Made by a program: the position numbers and the translations under genes
DNA from: Pontiellaceae bacterium B12227
Lineage (GTDB): Bacteria; Verrucomicrobiota; Kiritimatiellia; Kiritimatiellales; Pontiellaceae
Direction of reading: 5' to 3'
DNA: 64,000 nucleotides
Assembly (NCBI GenBank): GCA_029432775.1
Contig: JAROAZ010000002.1
Location: forward strand, 241,048-305,047
Part shown: positions 16,710 to 25,539 of the stretch, piece after piece
How positions within the stretch are numbered: the stretch's first letter is position 1
Layout: each line of letters begins with the position of its first letter
Notes under the pieces: model-generated
The model's input: only the letters and a program-made list of their open reading frames with translations
The model's database searches: none
Told to the model about the DNA's origin: nothing

Positions 16710-18482
16710 ATGATCAATATCACCATTGATGAAAAAATCTATTCGGTCGAAGAAGAAACTTCTGTATTAGAGGCCTGTAAAACCGCAGGGATAAAGATTC
16801 CAACCTTGTGTTATCTTGAGAAAATTCAGGCCATCGGGGCTTGTCGGGTATGTTTGGTTGAGATTGAAGGGGTTCATGATTTAGTGGCCTCTTGTGTAAT
16901 GCCGGTCTCAGAGGATATGAAAATCCACACCAATAACCGGCGCGTCCGCGAAGCACGGAAGGTGGTGGTGGAGCTGCTCCTCTCGGAGCATGAAGGGGAT
17001 TGCCAAACATGCGATCGGAATGAAGATTGTGAGTTGCAGTCCATTGCACACGATCTTGGTATCAGAGAAATCCGCTATCAAGGGGAGAAGGCCCCGCGTT
17101 GTCTGGATGAAAGTACACCGGCCCTGGTGCGCAACAGTGCCAAGTGTATTGCATGCCGAAGATGCGTAACCGTGTGTGCGGAAACCCAGAGTGTCTCAGC
17201 TCTGTTTCCGCAGAGCCGGGGTTTTAAGACGACGATCGGTCCAGCCTTTGGAAAGGATTTGGATACTGTCACCTGTGTTCAGTGTGGCCAATGTTCGGCA
17301 GTCTGTCCGGTTGGAGCAATTTCTGAACGCGATCAAACTGAAGAAGTTTGGGCCGCCCTCGATGATCCCGAAAAAACAGTTGTGGTTCAAACGGCACCGG
17401 CCATTCGGGCGGCACTTGGTGAATGTTTCGGCATGGAGCCCGGAACCTTGGTGACCGGAAAAATGACAACTGCACTTCGCCGTATGGAATTCGATGCGGT
17501 TTTTGATACGAATTTTTCAGCAGACCTCACGATTATGGAGGAGGGCACTGAACTGTTGACTCGTCTGAAAATGGCGTTGGTTGACGGTAAACAGGTTGCT
17601 CTTCCCATGTTCACCAGTTGTTCCCCCGGATGGATCCAGTTTATGGAATATTACTATCCGGATATGCTTCCGAATCTTTCTTCCTGCAAATCGCCACAGC
17701 AAATGATGGGGGCGATGGTGAAAACCTACTATGCGCAGAAACTTGGAAAGAAACCGGAGGAGCTGTTTATGGTTTCGGTTATGCCTTGTACGGCCAAAAA
17801 GTTTGAGGCGGCACGGGCGGAAATGAATTCCAGCGGGGTTCAGGATGTGGATGTGGTGCTCACTACGCGAGAGTTAGGTAAAATGATCCATGAAGCCGGG
17901 ATTGATTTCCAATCATTGGAAGATTCCGAAATGGATTCACCACTCGGGCTTGGAACAGGCGCTGCCGATATCTTTGCGAATACCGGTGGCGTGATGGAAG
18001 CTGCGTTGCGAACGGCGTATGAAATTGTTACCGGTCGTGAGATCCCCTTTGATAACCTTCATGTCACTCCGGTTGTGGGGATGGATGGAATCAAAGAGGC
18101 TGAGATTACGATTGAGGGTGTATTACCGGAATGGAGCTTCCTAGAAGGGGTAGCTGCGAAAGTGGCTGTAGCCCACACGCTGGCCAATGCCCGTGCTTTG
18201 ATTGAAAGAATTCGAGCGGGGGAAGCGGAGTATCACTTCATCGAGGTAATGACATGCCCAGGGGGATGCATCGGGGGAGGGGGCCAGCCTCGAATTACTA
18301 CCGAAGAAGTCCGAAAAGCACGCATGAAGGCCATTTACGCCGAAGATGAAGGTAAGACTCTAAGAAAGTCACACAATAATCCGCAGGTTATGAAAGCGTA
18401 TGAGGATTTCCTGGGAGAACCGTTAGGACACCGATCCCATGAATTGTTGCATACGAAATATTTTGAAAAGGAACGCGTTTAG
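16710..18482 (+). CDS. hydA: [FeFe]-hydrogenase catalytic subunit (HydA, group A3-like)
   Basis: 590 residues from ATG 16710, preceded by GAGGAG. The N-terminal [2Fe-2S] domain (CYLEKIQAIGACRVCLVEIEG region) is followed by a His-Cys3 cluster (HEGDCQTCDRNEDC) and two 4Fe-4S motifs (CIACRRCVTVC and CVQCGQCSAVCP). The three H-cluster motifs are all present: TSCSPGW, MPCTAKKFE, and MTCPGGCIGGGGQP. It reversibly converts protons to H2. Together with HydB and HydC it forms the bifurcating type of cytosolic hydrogenase. The maturases HydE, HydF and HydG are not in the window. One copy of the iterated palindrome lies in the gene at 17907. Confidence 0.96.
   Translation: MINITIDEKIYSVEEETSVLEACKTAGIKIPTLCYLEKIQAIGACRVCLVEIEGVHDLVASCVMPVSEDMKIHTNNRRVREARKVVVELLLSEHEGDCQTCDRNEDCELQSIAHDLGIREIRYQGEKAPRCLDESTPALVRNSAKCIACRRCVTVCAETQSVSALFPQSRGFKTTIGPAFGKDLDTVTCVQCGQCSAVCPVGAISERDQTEEVWAALDDPEKTVVVQTAPAIRAALGECFGMEPGTLVTGKMTTALRRMEFDAVFDTNFSADLTIMEEGTELLTRLKMALVDGKQVALPMFTSCSPGWIQFMEYYYPDMLPNLSSCKSPQQMMGAMVKTYYAQKLGKKPEELFMVSVMPCTAKKFEAARAEMNSSGVQDVDVVLTTRELGKMIHEAGIDFQSLEDSEMDSPLGLGTGAADIFANTGGVMEAALRTAYEIVTGREIPFDNLHVTPVVGMDGIKEAEITIEGVLPEWSFLEGVAAKVAVAHTLANARALIERIRAGEAEYHFIEVMTCPGGCIGGGGQPRITTEEVRKARMKAIYAEDEGKTLRKSHNNPQVMKAYEDFLGEPLGHRSHELLHTKYFEKERV
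17907..17921. repeat. Iterated palindrome TTCCAATCATTGGAA (in hydA)
   Basis: Perfect match to TTCCAANNNTTGGAA; read as FQSLE. Confidence 0.85.
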
Positions 18483-18546
18483 CAGTCGTTTCTTTCCAAT
18501 CTCTGGAACTGCATAAATATTAAACTTTTGAAGCATTGGAGTAAAA

Positions 18547-18792
18547 ATGGATAAACACATTATAGTCGGTGTACATATTGTGGATCGCGAAAAGCATGCG
18601 GTCAGAGTGCAGGAAATATTTACCGAAAATGGAACTCAAATAAAAACGCGCCTTGGATTGCATGACGATATTTGTTCATCAAATGGACTCATTCTTCTCG
18701 AGATGGAGGATACACCGGGGACATGCGCTATGATTGATGAACTCGGAAGTATTCACGGGGTGGATTGTAAAACCATGATTTTCAGTCATTAA
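18547..18792 (+). CDS. TM1266-type iron-only hydrogenase system regulator (ACT-like)
   Basis: An 81-residue small ACT-like protein (MDKHIIVGVHIVDREKHAVR at the start, IKTRLGLHDD in the middle, GSIHGVDCKTMIFSH at the end). It matches the family described as a putative regulator of [FeFe]-hydrogenase systems (TM1266/TIGR03959). The position 64 bp after hydA fits that family's known neighbourhood. A regulatory role is inferred from family and context. Confidence 0.75.
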   Translation: MDKHIIVGVHIVDREKHAVRVQEIFTENGTQIKTRLGLHDDICSSNGLILLEMEDTPGTCAMIDELGSIHGVDCKTMIFSH

Positions 18793-18940
18793 TGGTACTT
18801 TGTTGATTATATTAAGTGTGTTTGTCTGGGTGTTTATTATATATATCCTATCAAATTATAATTGAGTCTGTGCGCCATGAGGATTAAGTTCCACTCCACA
18901 TTTTTATGTACTCATGTATTAGAGGTAAATGGAGGGTACG

Positions 18941-19249
18941 ATGACTACATTCACAGAACACGTAACGGTAAAAAATCGGATCGGGTTGCATATGTATCCG
19001 GTTGCCGAAATTTCAAAAATTGCTCATAATTTTGATGCCATAGTGGCTTTGTATAAAGGCAATAAAATTGCTCATGGGCACAGTGTTGTTGAAATGCTCA
19101 TGCTTGGTGCCTTTTATGGAGATACGATTAAAATTTCCGCTATAGGAAATGATGCGGAACAAGCACTCAGGGCCATTGTGGATTATGTAAGCAGCTATAC
19201 GGATGATCAGTATCCAAAAGGTCCGGATCTGGATATTTGTGCTGCGTAG
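18941..19249 (+). CDS. HPr-like phosphocarrier domain protein with atypical active site
   Basis: 102 residues from ATG 18941, directly after GGAGGG. The HPr fold is recognisable. The active-site His is present in NRIGLHMYPVAEI, but the usual His-x-Arg-Pro is His-Met-Tyr-Pro. The regulatory Ser region (GHSVVEMLMLGAFYG) corresponds to the Ser46 helix. HPr carries phosphate between EI and EIIA in the PTS or serves in regulatory variants. No EI or EII gene is nearby. The lost Arg suggests a regulatory role or a different partner (inference). Confidence 0.75.
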   Translation: MTTFTEHVTVKNRIGLHMYPVAEISKIAHNFDAIVALYKGNKIAHGHSVVEMLMLGAFYGDTIKISAIGNDAEQALRAIVDYVSSYTDDQYPKGPDLDICAA

Positions 19250-19390
19250 TCGAAATGTATTTTTCCTGTTCAGAAGGGGATTGAATAGAATATCTCGATA
19301 TTTGAGTTGCACGCCTTCAAAGGGGACCGTATGTTCCTCAGCTCCTTCGGTAAAACCTTTTTGAGGACGCTTATCGAAAAAATCCATTTT

Positions 19391-19466
19391 GGTCCGGTAG
19401 CTCAGTCGGTAGAGCATTTGACTTTTAATCAAAGGGTCCTGGGTTCGAGCCCCAGCCGGATCACCA
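19391..19466 (+). tRNA. tRNA-Lys (anticodon TTT)
   Basis: A complete cloverleaf with encoded CCA. The acceptor stem GGTCCGG/CCGGATC contains one G-T pair. The anticodon stem TTTGA/TCAAA encloses loop CTTTTAA, giving anticodon TTT (Lys). Confidence 0.96.
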
Positions 19467-19470
19467 TATT

Positions 19471-19508
19471 AGAGCCCGCTATCGTTATTGGTAGCGGGCT
19501 CTTTTTTT
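19471..19508 (+). terminator. Rho-independent terminator after tRNA-Lys
   Basis: A stem AGAGCCCGCTA with TAGCGGGCTCT and a 9-10 nt loop is followed by seven T. It begins 5 bp after the tRNA. Confidence 0.92.
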
Positions 19509-19629
19509 AATACGTAGCTCTTTTCGATATCGTTTGGAATACGCTCAGTTGTTGTAATGAAATAGCCAAGTAAGCTTGAATTGCAGGATAACAATCCGCA
19601 CTATGCGCGTTTCTTGATTTCTATCCCGT

Positions 19630-19644
19630 TTCCAATGGTTGGAA
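19630..19644. repeat. Iterated palindrome TTCCAATGGTTGGAA (5' leader of 19659 gene)
   Basis: Perfect match, 14 bp before the chosen start codon. Confidence 0.85.
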
Positions 19645-19658
19645 CGATCGGAGAACAT

Positions 19659-20198
19659 ATGAGTTTACAGTGGATTGCCATCATTATTGGAATGCTTGCG
19701 ACGGCAGGCGGAATCGTCGGGATTCTACGCCCGGATCTGGTGAAGCGTTTTGCTGAACTATTTCCGCGAAGTACAGTTCCTGCCTGGGTGCTGACCGCTC
19801 TGTGCTGTTTTCTGGGGGCCCGCGAAGCGTCGGCCATGAATATGGGAGCGGTGGATGTGATTAAGCCCTATATCCCATTCATTGCAGTCGGGGTCTTTGC
19901 AGCAAGTGTCATCTTTATGAAGGAATTACTGGCTCCGCGCGCTTTGGGTGGATTTCTATGCCTGATTGCAGTTCCAATCTGCCGTACTGCTGCGATGTCT
20001 GGTTCTCCACTGTTCCCGGTGCTTACAGTGCTAATATATCTACTGGTGATATATGGAATTATTATCCTGATGTCGCCTTGGTATTTCAGAAAGTTCTATC
20101 AACCCTTCATGACAAATGAAGGGTTGTTTAAGGTGGCGGCATTCGGAAAAACCCTGATAGGGCTACTTATTCTGATACTGGGACTTTTTGTATACTAA
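19659..20198 (+). CDS. Multi-pass membrane protein of unknown function
   Basis: 179 residues from ATG 19659; an in-frame ATG at 19581 would add 26 residues with no family-like features. About five hydrophobic segments (for example WIAIIIGMLATAGGIVGIL and VLIYLLVIYGIIILMS). I do not recognise the family. A perfect iterated palindrome (19630-19644) sits just upstream of the chosen start and would lie in the 5' leader. It is convergent with the TPR gene, only 8 bp apart. Confidence 0.65.
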   Translation: MSLQWIAIIIGMLATAGGIVGILRPDLVKRFAELFPRSTVPAWVLTALCCFLGAREASAMNMGAVDVIKPYIPFIAVGVFAASVIFMKELLAPRALGGFLCLIAVPICRTAAMSGSPLFPVLTVLIYLLVIYGIIILMSPWYFRKFYQPFMTNEGLFKVAAFGKTLIGLLILILGLFVY

Positions 20199-20206
20199 GT
20201 CACCTG

Positions 20207-20884
20207 TTACTCGGTGATTTCATCTTCATCATCTTCACCCTTGAGCATTTTTTCAGTATCCCAGGCACGCTTACATTTTCGGATCTGCTCATTATAACTT
20301 TCGACCTGCTCCTTGGTGACACCCTTACCGAAACGTGAGGCCAGAGAGGCCATATGTGTGATGGCGCGGTACGCTTTTTCATATTCGCCATTGATGTAAT
20401 GAGCCTCTGATACAGTACTCCATACGTGGTGGTCATTTGGAGCAAGAATCATCGCTTCCTGAGCGTATTTCAGTGCGTTAGCTCCACTCCGGTATTTTGG
20501 ATCTTCCGCGGTTGCATAAAGCCAGGCCAGATTGTTCATCAGCTTAAAATCTTCCGGATCATTTTCTATCAGCTTTTTCAAAAGAGCTTCAGCTTTACCG
20601 TACATTTTGGCGCTGATATAGACGTGGGCAACAATATAGTTAGCCTGCCTGTGATCCGGGTCAATTTCAAGAACACGTTCATAAGCATCAACAGCCGACT
20701 GCATCTCTTCTTCAGCAAAATAGACATTGGCAACATTAAGGAGAAACTCAATGCGCTCTTCATCGGTGCGGTTATTGATCTGAAGACCTGCAGTTGCTTC
20801 TGCCACTGTTTGAGTTTCCTGAGCAAAAATGCTTTGAAGAAATATGGTGAAAATAATGAGGAATGAGATAGATGAAATTTTCAT
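20207..20884 (-). CDS. Secreted TPR-repeat protein
   Basis: 225 residues with a signal peptide (FLIIFTIFLQSIFAQ) and several tetratricopeptide repeats, e.g. ANVYFAEEEMQSAVDAYERV, and a linker with NNLAWLYATAED. The C-terminus is acidic (EDDEDEITE). TPR proteins act as protein-interaction scaffolds; here probably in the periplasm. It is last in the minus-strand run that includes cdaA-cdaR, 12 bp downstream of cdaR. A specific partner cannot be named. Confidence 0.75.
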   Translation of the reverse strand: MKISSISFLIIFTIFLQSIFAQETQTVAEATAGLQINNRTDEERIEFLLNVANVYFAEEEMQSAVDAYERVLEIDPDHRQANYIVAHVYISAKMYGKAEALLKKLIENDPEDFKLMNNLAWLYATAEDPKYRSGANALKYAQEAMILAPNDHHVWSTVSEAHYINGEYEKAYRAITHMASLASRFGKGVTKEQVESYNEQIRKCKRAWDTEKMLKGEDDEDEITE

Positions 20885-20896
20885 TAAATTGAACTC

Positions 20897-21847
20897 CTAT
20901 GGCCTGTTGGAAATCTGAACCTGAAGAACAGCAGGCTCGGTTCTAACTACCTGCACATTATCCGGAAGGTTAACCTCAACCGGCATTTCATACGCTGTAC
21001 TTTCTGTAAGATCGTGGCAACTGACATAAGCAAAAATATCTTCAGCTCTCAGTTTTTCTATATTCTGCTGCAGCCCCTGAACAGTAATGCTAATTTGATT
21101 AGGAACCACTTGAATCTTCCGCGGATCACCTGGGGTGCACATCACACGAACCGGAATATTTTCAAAACGCGCGGTACTGTTGCGCTCTTCGAGAAAGAAC
21201 TCAACAGACACCCAGTCCGGCTCAACCACCATGCGTCCGGCCTGGGGAAGGGCAATTGGAACGCTCTCCTTAAATGATGTTTGGCGATCCTTAAGATCGA
21301 CCTCTTCAGTATGAATATTCACCATCGCTTCTAAAACCTGACGCGCCCCTGAAACCCGAACCGAGGCAGGTGTGCAGACAATCCGGTCAATTTCGAGTCC
21401 TTCGGGTAACACGCCTTTGAGAGCCGCTTTAACCGGAAGCTGCTTTTCGCTCTCTTGATCCAGCCGAATCACAATTTCCGACGGACTGAAGCTGACCACT
21501 TTTGCTCCGGTTGGATTCCGCAGATTGGCTTCGGTCAGTTTAATGGTCATCTCTTCGCCATGCTCTGGATCCGGAACCGGAATAACCACCCGCAGCTGCT
21601 CATTGTTCAGATAACGGATGTTCTCACGTGAGCCACGGAAAACGATATTAACCCGATGAACCGACTTTTCCCAAACGGCCCAGCCCCTAGGTACATCCAC
21701 ATCCACAGCAATATTCGAAACGGAAACCTCAAAGCCGGTATTCTTTCTAATGCCCTGCCATGAAAAAAAAGCCATCACAACGCACAGCAGCAATAAAAGC
21801 TTATCCTTGCGGATCTGGTTCCAGACATTGGAAATACTATCCTTCAT
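20897..21847 (-). CDS. cdaR: YbbR-domain protein, CdaR-like regulator of diadenylate cyclase
   Basis: 316 residues: a short cytoplasmic start, one membrane helix (LLLLLCVVMAFFSWQGIR, about 15-32) and then repeated YbbR-like beta domains, e.g. LKGVLPEGLEIDRIVCTPASV. This is the architecture of CdaR, the membrane partner that modulates CdaA. The first 11 bp overlap the end of cdaA, so the pair is translationally coupled. Naming rests on domain architecture and neighbourhood. Confidence 0.87.
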   Translation of the reverse strand: MKDSISNVWNQIRKDKLLLLLCVVMAFFSWQGIRKNTGFEVSVSNIAVDVDVPRGWAVWEKSVHRVNIVFRGSRENIRYLNNEQLRVVIPVPDPEHGEEMTIKLTEANLRNPTGAKVVSFSPSEIVIRLDQESEKQLPVKAALKGVLPEGLEIDRIVCTPASVRVSGARQVLEAMVNIHTEEVDLKDRQTSFKESVPIALPQAGRMVVEPDWVSVEFFLEERNSTARFENIPVRVMCTPGDPRKIQVVPNQISITVQGLQQNIEKLRAEDIFAYVSCHDLTESTAYEMPVEVNLPDNVQVVRTEPAVLQVQISNRP

Positions 21848-22697
21848 CCTGATCCTCGTTAACAGACATTAAAACTGTTTCGGAAAGCGGAGCCTCTCCG
21901 GTTTGAATTTTTTCCCGGAAGCGTGACAGGCCGGTACGTTCGCGCCGCAGCATGGAAGAGAGAACGCGGTGCAGCTTTTCTTCTCCAAGTCCCCGCCGAA
22001 GACGGCCGTTGTATGCCACAGAAATGGCCCCCGTTTCTTCTGAAACCACAATCACCACCGCATCTGTTTCTTCGGTGATGCCAATGGCTGCCCGGTGCCG
22101 TGTGCCCAGCATTTTACTCAGCTCTTCTTTTTGGGAGAGCGGGAAAAGGCATCCGGCAGCGCAGATCCGATCGCCCGAAATAATCACACCGCCATCATGC
22201 AAAGGCGTGTGCGGAAAAAAGATGGTGGAGAGCAGCTCGGCGCTCACCACACTGTTCATTTTGGTACCGGTGTCCTGAATGGCCCGGGTTCCGATTTCCC
22301 GTTCGATGGCAATGAGTGCACCGATTTTCCGTTTGGAGAGCAGTTTAACGCACTGCAGCAACGGCTCCACCAGATTCTTCTGGGTAGACATTCCATTGTT
22401 CCGCCAGGGCTGGCGGCCGAGCCGGGCCAGCACGCGGCGGATTTCCGGCTGAAAGATCACCACCACTGCCAGCGAGATATAGAGCATCAGTTTAGAGAGA
22501 ATCCAGTTCAGTACATCCAGATGACTCACACTGGTAACGCCGTAAAGAACTGCAAACAGAATGATTAGGCCGGTAAGGATCGACGATCCTCGGGTACCTT
22601 TAAACAGCCGGAAAATAAAATAGAACAGCGATGCCAGAATGAATATCTCTATCCATCCAAGCACATCCGGTAGTTCAAAAGCATCCGTCCACTGCAT
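21837..22697 (-). CDS. cdaA: Diadenylate cyclase CdaA (c-di-AMP synthase)
   Basis: 286 residues. N-terminal membrane segments (about 13-80) are followed by a DAC domain. Catalytic motifs are visible: LHDGGVII (DGA-type) and GTRHRAAIG (RHR). The enzyme condenses two ATP to c-di-AMP, a messenger controlling osmolyte and cell-wall homeostasis. Its ATG overlaps the folP stop by one base (TAATG), and it overlaps cdaR by 11 bp. Linkage to folP mirrors the cdaA-cdaR-glmM neighbourhoods of other bacteria only in part; glmM is not here. Confidence 0.95.
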   Translation of the reverse strand: MQWTDAFELPDVLGWIEIFILASLFYFIFRLFKGTRGSSILTGLIILFAVLYGVTSVSHLDVLNWILSKLMLYISLAVVVIFQPEIRRVLARLGRQPWRNNGMSTQKNLVEPLLQCVKLLSKRKIGALIAIEREIGTRAIQDTGTKMNSVVSAELLSTIFFPHTPLHDGGVIISGDRICAAGCLFPLSQKEELSKMLGTRHRAAIGITEETDAVVIVVSEETGAISVAYNGRLRRGLGEEKLHRVLSSMLRRERTGLSRFREKIQTGEAPLSETVLMSVNEDQDEG

Positions 22698-23554
22698 TAT
22701 AGATCACCTTCGCAAAGTGTATCCACGATGCGGCAGACATCGCAAGTGTCAATAACGTCATGAACCCTTAAAATATGCGCTCCGCACAGGGCCGACCACC
22801 CCGCAACCCCCAGACTTCCGGCCAAACGCTGCGCTGGATCCTCCCGGTTCAGCAGGTGGCCGATCAGACTTTTGCGCGATGCGCCGATGAGAACGGGGGC
22901 GGTTTTTCCAAACATTGGAATAGTACGCAGCAGTTCTAGATTATGTTCAACGGTCTTCCCGAACCCGATTCCCGGATCAATCATAATGCGGTCCGCATCA
23001 ACTCCCCGTTCGGTGGCGTAGTCGATTCGGCTCTGGAGATAGTGCAGGATTTCCTGAACCGCATTTCCATAGTTAGGATCGTCCTGCATGGTTTTCGGCG
23101 AGCCTTTCATATGCATTAAAACGACACCGGCTTTGGATTCGGCCGCAACGCCAGCCATTTCAGGATCAGCCTCGAACGCAGATACATCGTTAATAATATC
23201 CGCACCCGCTTCCAATGCCTGGAAAGCGGTTTCGGCCTTCATAGTATCAATCGAAATCGGAACATCGGAATGAGCGCGGATCTTTCCAATGATTGGAACC
23301 GTGCGCAGGATCTCTTCCTTCACAGAAACGGGTTCCGCTCCCGGCCGCGTCGATTCGCCGCCGATATCAATCAGGTCTGCACCTTCGGCTGCCATCTGTA
23401 AAGCACGTTCAACGGCGGCCGATGGATCTGAAAAGTCTCCGCCGTCCGAAAAGGAGTCGGGAGTGGTATTCAGAATCCCCATCACTAGCGTGCGTTGGCC
23501 CAGCACGAGCGTACGGTCCTTGCATTTCCAGTTGTAGCGGCTGCGCGGGGTCAC
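22697..23554 (-). CDS. folP: Dihydropteroate synthase
   Basis: 285 residues. The chosen start is GTG 23554: GGAGG lies 7 nt upstream and the GTGA overlaps the stop of the upstream gene. An ATG at 23578 is possible. Family motifs: LVMGILNTTPDSFSDGGDF, DIGGESTRPGAEPV, and IDPGIGFGKTVEHN. The enzyme joins pABA to the pterin in folate synthesis and is the sulfonamide target. Two perfect iterated palindromes lie within the gene (22906 and 23284), coding for IPMFGK and VPIIGK without disturbing conserved blocks. Confidence 0.96.
   Translation of the reverse strand: MTPRSRYNWKCKDRTLVLGQRTLVMGILNTTPDSFSDGGDFSDPSAAVERALQMAAEGADLIDIGGESTRPGAEPVSVKEEILRTVPIIGKIRAHSDVPISIDTMKAETAFQALEAGADIINDVSAFEADPEMAGVAAESKAGVVLMHMKGSPKTMQDDPNYGNAVQEILHYLQSRIDYATERGVDADRIMIDPGIGFGKTVEHNLELLRTIPMFGKTAPVLIGASRKSLIGHLLNREDPAQRLAGSLGVAGWSALCGAHILRVHDVIDTCDVCRIVDTLCEGDL
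22906..22920. repeat. Iterated palindrome TTCCAAACATTGGAA (in folP)
   Basis: Perfect match; read as part of IPMFGK. Confidence 0.85.
23284..23298. repeat. Iterated palindrome TTCCAATGATTGGAA (in folP)
   Basis: Perfect match; read as part of VPIIGK, 378 bp from the previous copy in the same gene. Confidence 0.85.
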
Positions 23555-24321
23555 AGAGCCACCTCCAGTCCATCCCATGGGACCGTAACTGCAGTGCCGA
23601 GCTGAGCCTGCAGTTCGCTGTGCTCAGAGTTGTGGGTAATGTGGGTGATGAACGACTGCTTTGCTTTAATCAATTTGAGCTGTTCAGCACATTCCTGAAT
23701 GGTGAAATGCGTAGGATGGGGTTTGGGCCGAAGGCCATCAAGAATCATAGCATCCAGATTTTCCAACAGTTGGAATGTGGTTTCCGGAATGCCGTTGCAA
23801 TCCGGAATGTAGGCCATGCGCTTGCCGTCGCCCTCAATCAGAAAACCGTAAATTGTATCGGCTCCATGGGAGACGGGCAGGGGGGTCAGCTTGCACTCAT
23901 CCACATAAACTGATTGGGTTAAGCCGGTAAACAGAACGCGCGGGACACTTTCGAAGCCATAACTGACCCGGTCGACATAATCATATTTCTTGCGCATTTG
24001 TTTGATTGTCCGAGGTGAACCGTAAACCGGAATATGCTCTTCCTGCATCGTGCTGAATCGGCGGACATCATCAAAACCGTAAATATGGTCGGCGTGTGGG
24101 TGCGTCAGAAAAACAGCATCCACCCGCTCGACGCCGAAGCGCAGTACCTGATCCCGAAAATCCGGCGGTGTGTCGAAAATCAGATGCCGATGTTCGGTAA
24201 CCACATAAAGACTGCTGCGGCGGCGATAATTGCGGAGATCGGTGGAGGTGCAGACTTCGCAGGAGCATCCAATCATTGGAACGCCATGTGAGGTTCCGGT
24301 TCCTAAAAAAGTAAATTTCAT
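23551..24321 (-). CDS. MBL-fold metallohydrolase (PhnP-like)
   Basis: 256 residues from ATG 24321, one base after the upstream stop codon. It has the metallo-beta-lactamase ligand motif THPHADHIYGFDDVR and the N-terminal LGTGTSHGVPMIGCSCEVC, with Cys residues as in PhnP-type phosphodiesterases. Later ligands appear as PVSHGADTIYGF and THITHNSEH. PhnP-like proteins cleave cyclic phosphodiesters; the substrate here is not known. It is coupled to folP by a 4-bp overlap. Confidence 0.87.
   Translation of the reverse strand: MKFTFLGTGTSHGVPMIGCSCEVCTSTDLRNYRRRSSLYVVTEHRHLIFDTPPDFRDQVLRFGVERVDAVFLTHPHADHIYGFDDVRRFSTMQEEHIPVYGSPRTIKQMRKKYDYVDRVSYGFESVPRVLFTGLTQSVYVDECKLTPLPVSHGADTIYGFLIEGDGKRMAYIPDCNGIPETTFQLLENLDAMILDGLRPKPHPTHFTIQECAEQLKLIKAKQSFITHITHNSEHSELQAQLGTAVTVPWDGLEVAL
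23761..23775. repeat. Iterated palindrome TTCCAACAGTTGGAA (in MBL gene)
   Basis: Perfect match; read as FQLLE. Confidence 0.85.
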
Positions 24322-24322
24322 A

Positions 24323-25087
24323 TCAGGCAACCGTGCAGTGTCGGATGAGCGCAAGAGAACGCGGGAAAATAATATCGAACCGATCCGGCATTTTTTCACC
24401 GATGTCGGTCTCCGGTTTATAAGCCACATTCCGAAGCAGCAGATACTTTCCGGAATATTCCTGAAGCAGGCCGGCAAACTCGATTACCTCTTGATCCTTC
24501 AGCATTTCAACAATCACCTGCTTGCTTAGATATTTTTCCAGTACCGGTTCATAGCTATTCGGTACGGCATCGAGCAGGGTATCGCCAATTTCACCGGCTC
24601 GCTTGTCGGCTCCCGAAACTTTTCCCATCGGCGTGGCTTTTTTCATGGATCCGATCACCATGCTGAGGGATTGAGCAATGGCATCGCGCAAGGTATTGAA
24701 TACGTTCCACAACCAGCGCCGCATGCGACGAAGCGCTGAGGGATTGGCAATCCGTTTAATCTCATTCTGCCAACGTTCATATTCTTTCGTACCTGATTCC
24801 GGCGGTGGCTGAAGAATAAGATGAATTCCATCGATTTCGGGAGAATAGAGCACATAGCTGGCCTTTCGGTATCCATTTACATCTTTTTTAGGCCGATCGA
24901 ATACAAGTTCCATATTTTTCGGGTAGGCATTCAAACGTCCCCAAAGCCACTGGCCGGTTTGCATGCGGATGATGACCGGTTCCATATTGAAATATTTAAG
25001 ACAGCGGTCGCGTTTACGCCGTGTTGCAATTGCAGTAATCGTGGCCGCCACAAAGAGCAGCGCCATTGGAAGCCAGAATTCGAGCAT
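24323..25087 (-). CDS. Membrane-anchored hypothetical protein
   Basis: 254 residues from ATG 25087, with GGGGAGA upstream; a TTG at 25102 is less likely. One N-terminal helix (FWLPMALLFVAATITAIA) is followed by a cytosolic domain with no motif I recognise (for example WLWGRLNAYPKNMELVFDRP). It heads the overlapping operon MBL-folP-cdaA-cdaR-TPR, so it may act in envelope biology, but this is only context. Confidence 0.65.
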   Translation of the reverse strand: MLEFWLPMALLFVAATITAIATRRKRDRCLKYFNMEPVIIRMQTGQWLWGRLNAYPKNMELVFDRPKKDVNGYRKASYVLYSPEIDGIHLILQPPPESGTKEYERWQNEIKRIANPSALRRMRRWLWNVFNTLRDAIAQSLSMVIGSMKKATPMGKVSGADKRAGEIGDTLLDAVPNSYEPVLEKYLSKQVIVEMLKDQEVIEFAGLLQEYSGKYLLLRNVAYKPETDIGEKMPDRFDIIFPRSLALIRHCTVA

Positions 25088-25165
25088 CAAAAATCTCCCC
25101 AAAATAAAACGTGATGGTTGAAAACAACCTCACGCAATTCAACACGGTATGGGGGCAAAAGAAAA

Positions 25166-25192
25166 GCCCCGTTTCAGGGAGTCAAACGGGGC
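25166..25192 (-). terminator. Rho-independent terminator of the 71-residue gene
   Basis: On the minus strand the stem GCCCCGTTT with AAACGGGGC and a 9-nt loop is followed by TTTTCTTTT. It lies 8 bp after the stop of the small gene at 25200. Confidence 0.85.
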
Positions 25193-25199
25193 CAGTCCG

Positions 25200-25415
25200 C
25201 TATGCGGCGTGTTCGTAGTAATGCGCGTCGCGCCAACACAACGGCAACGACTCTCCTGAGGGGAATACCAATTCCTCCTTCAGGAAGTTTTCCGGGCGCT
25301 GAATGATGTCCCCCGAATGCGACCGGGCACGAATGGTCGGCGAATTCGGATTAATCACATCAGGCAGGTCAATCACTTCGACCAAATCACCCGTTGGAGC
25401 GTGTTTCAGGAACAT
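25200..25415 (-). CDS. Small hypothetical protein
   Basis: A 71-residue protein with a strong AGGAGG ribosome-binding site before its ATG and its own terminator, which argues for real expression. It has no membrane helix or signal peptide. The sequence (MFLKHAPTGDLVEVIDLPDV, C-terminal WRDAHYYEHAA) is not a family I can name. Some regulators and stress proteins of this size have a similar short beta-rich start, but this is not evidence of function. Confidence 0.65.
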   Translation of the reverse strand: MFLKHAPTGDLVEVIDLPDVINPNSPTIRARSHSGDIIQRPENFLKEELVFPSGESLPLCWRDAHYYEHAA

Positions 25416-25539
25416 TTCATACCTCCTGGTTCTTATTTTCTTTCTGCCTTACACCAAGGTTCGACCCTTAGCGGAAGAAAGAGTTCAATTCAGAGGTAAT
25501 TTATTTTGCACCGAAAACGGTGAAAAAATATCGATAGGT

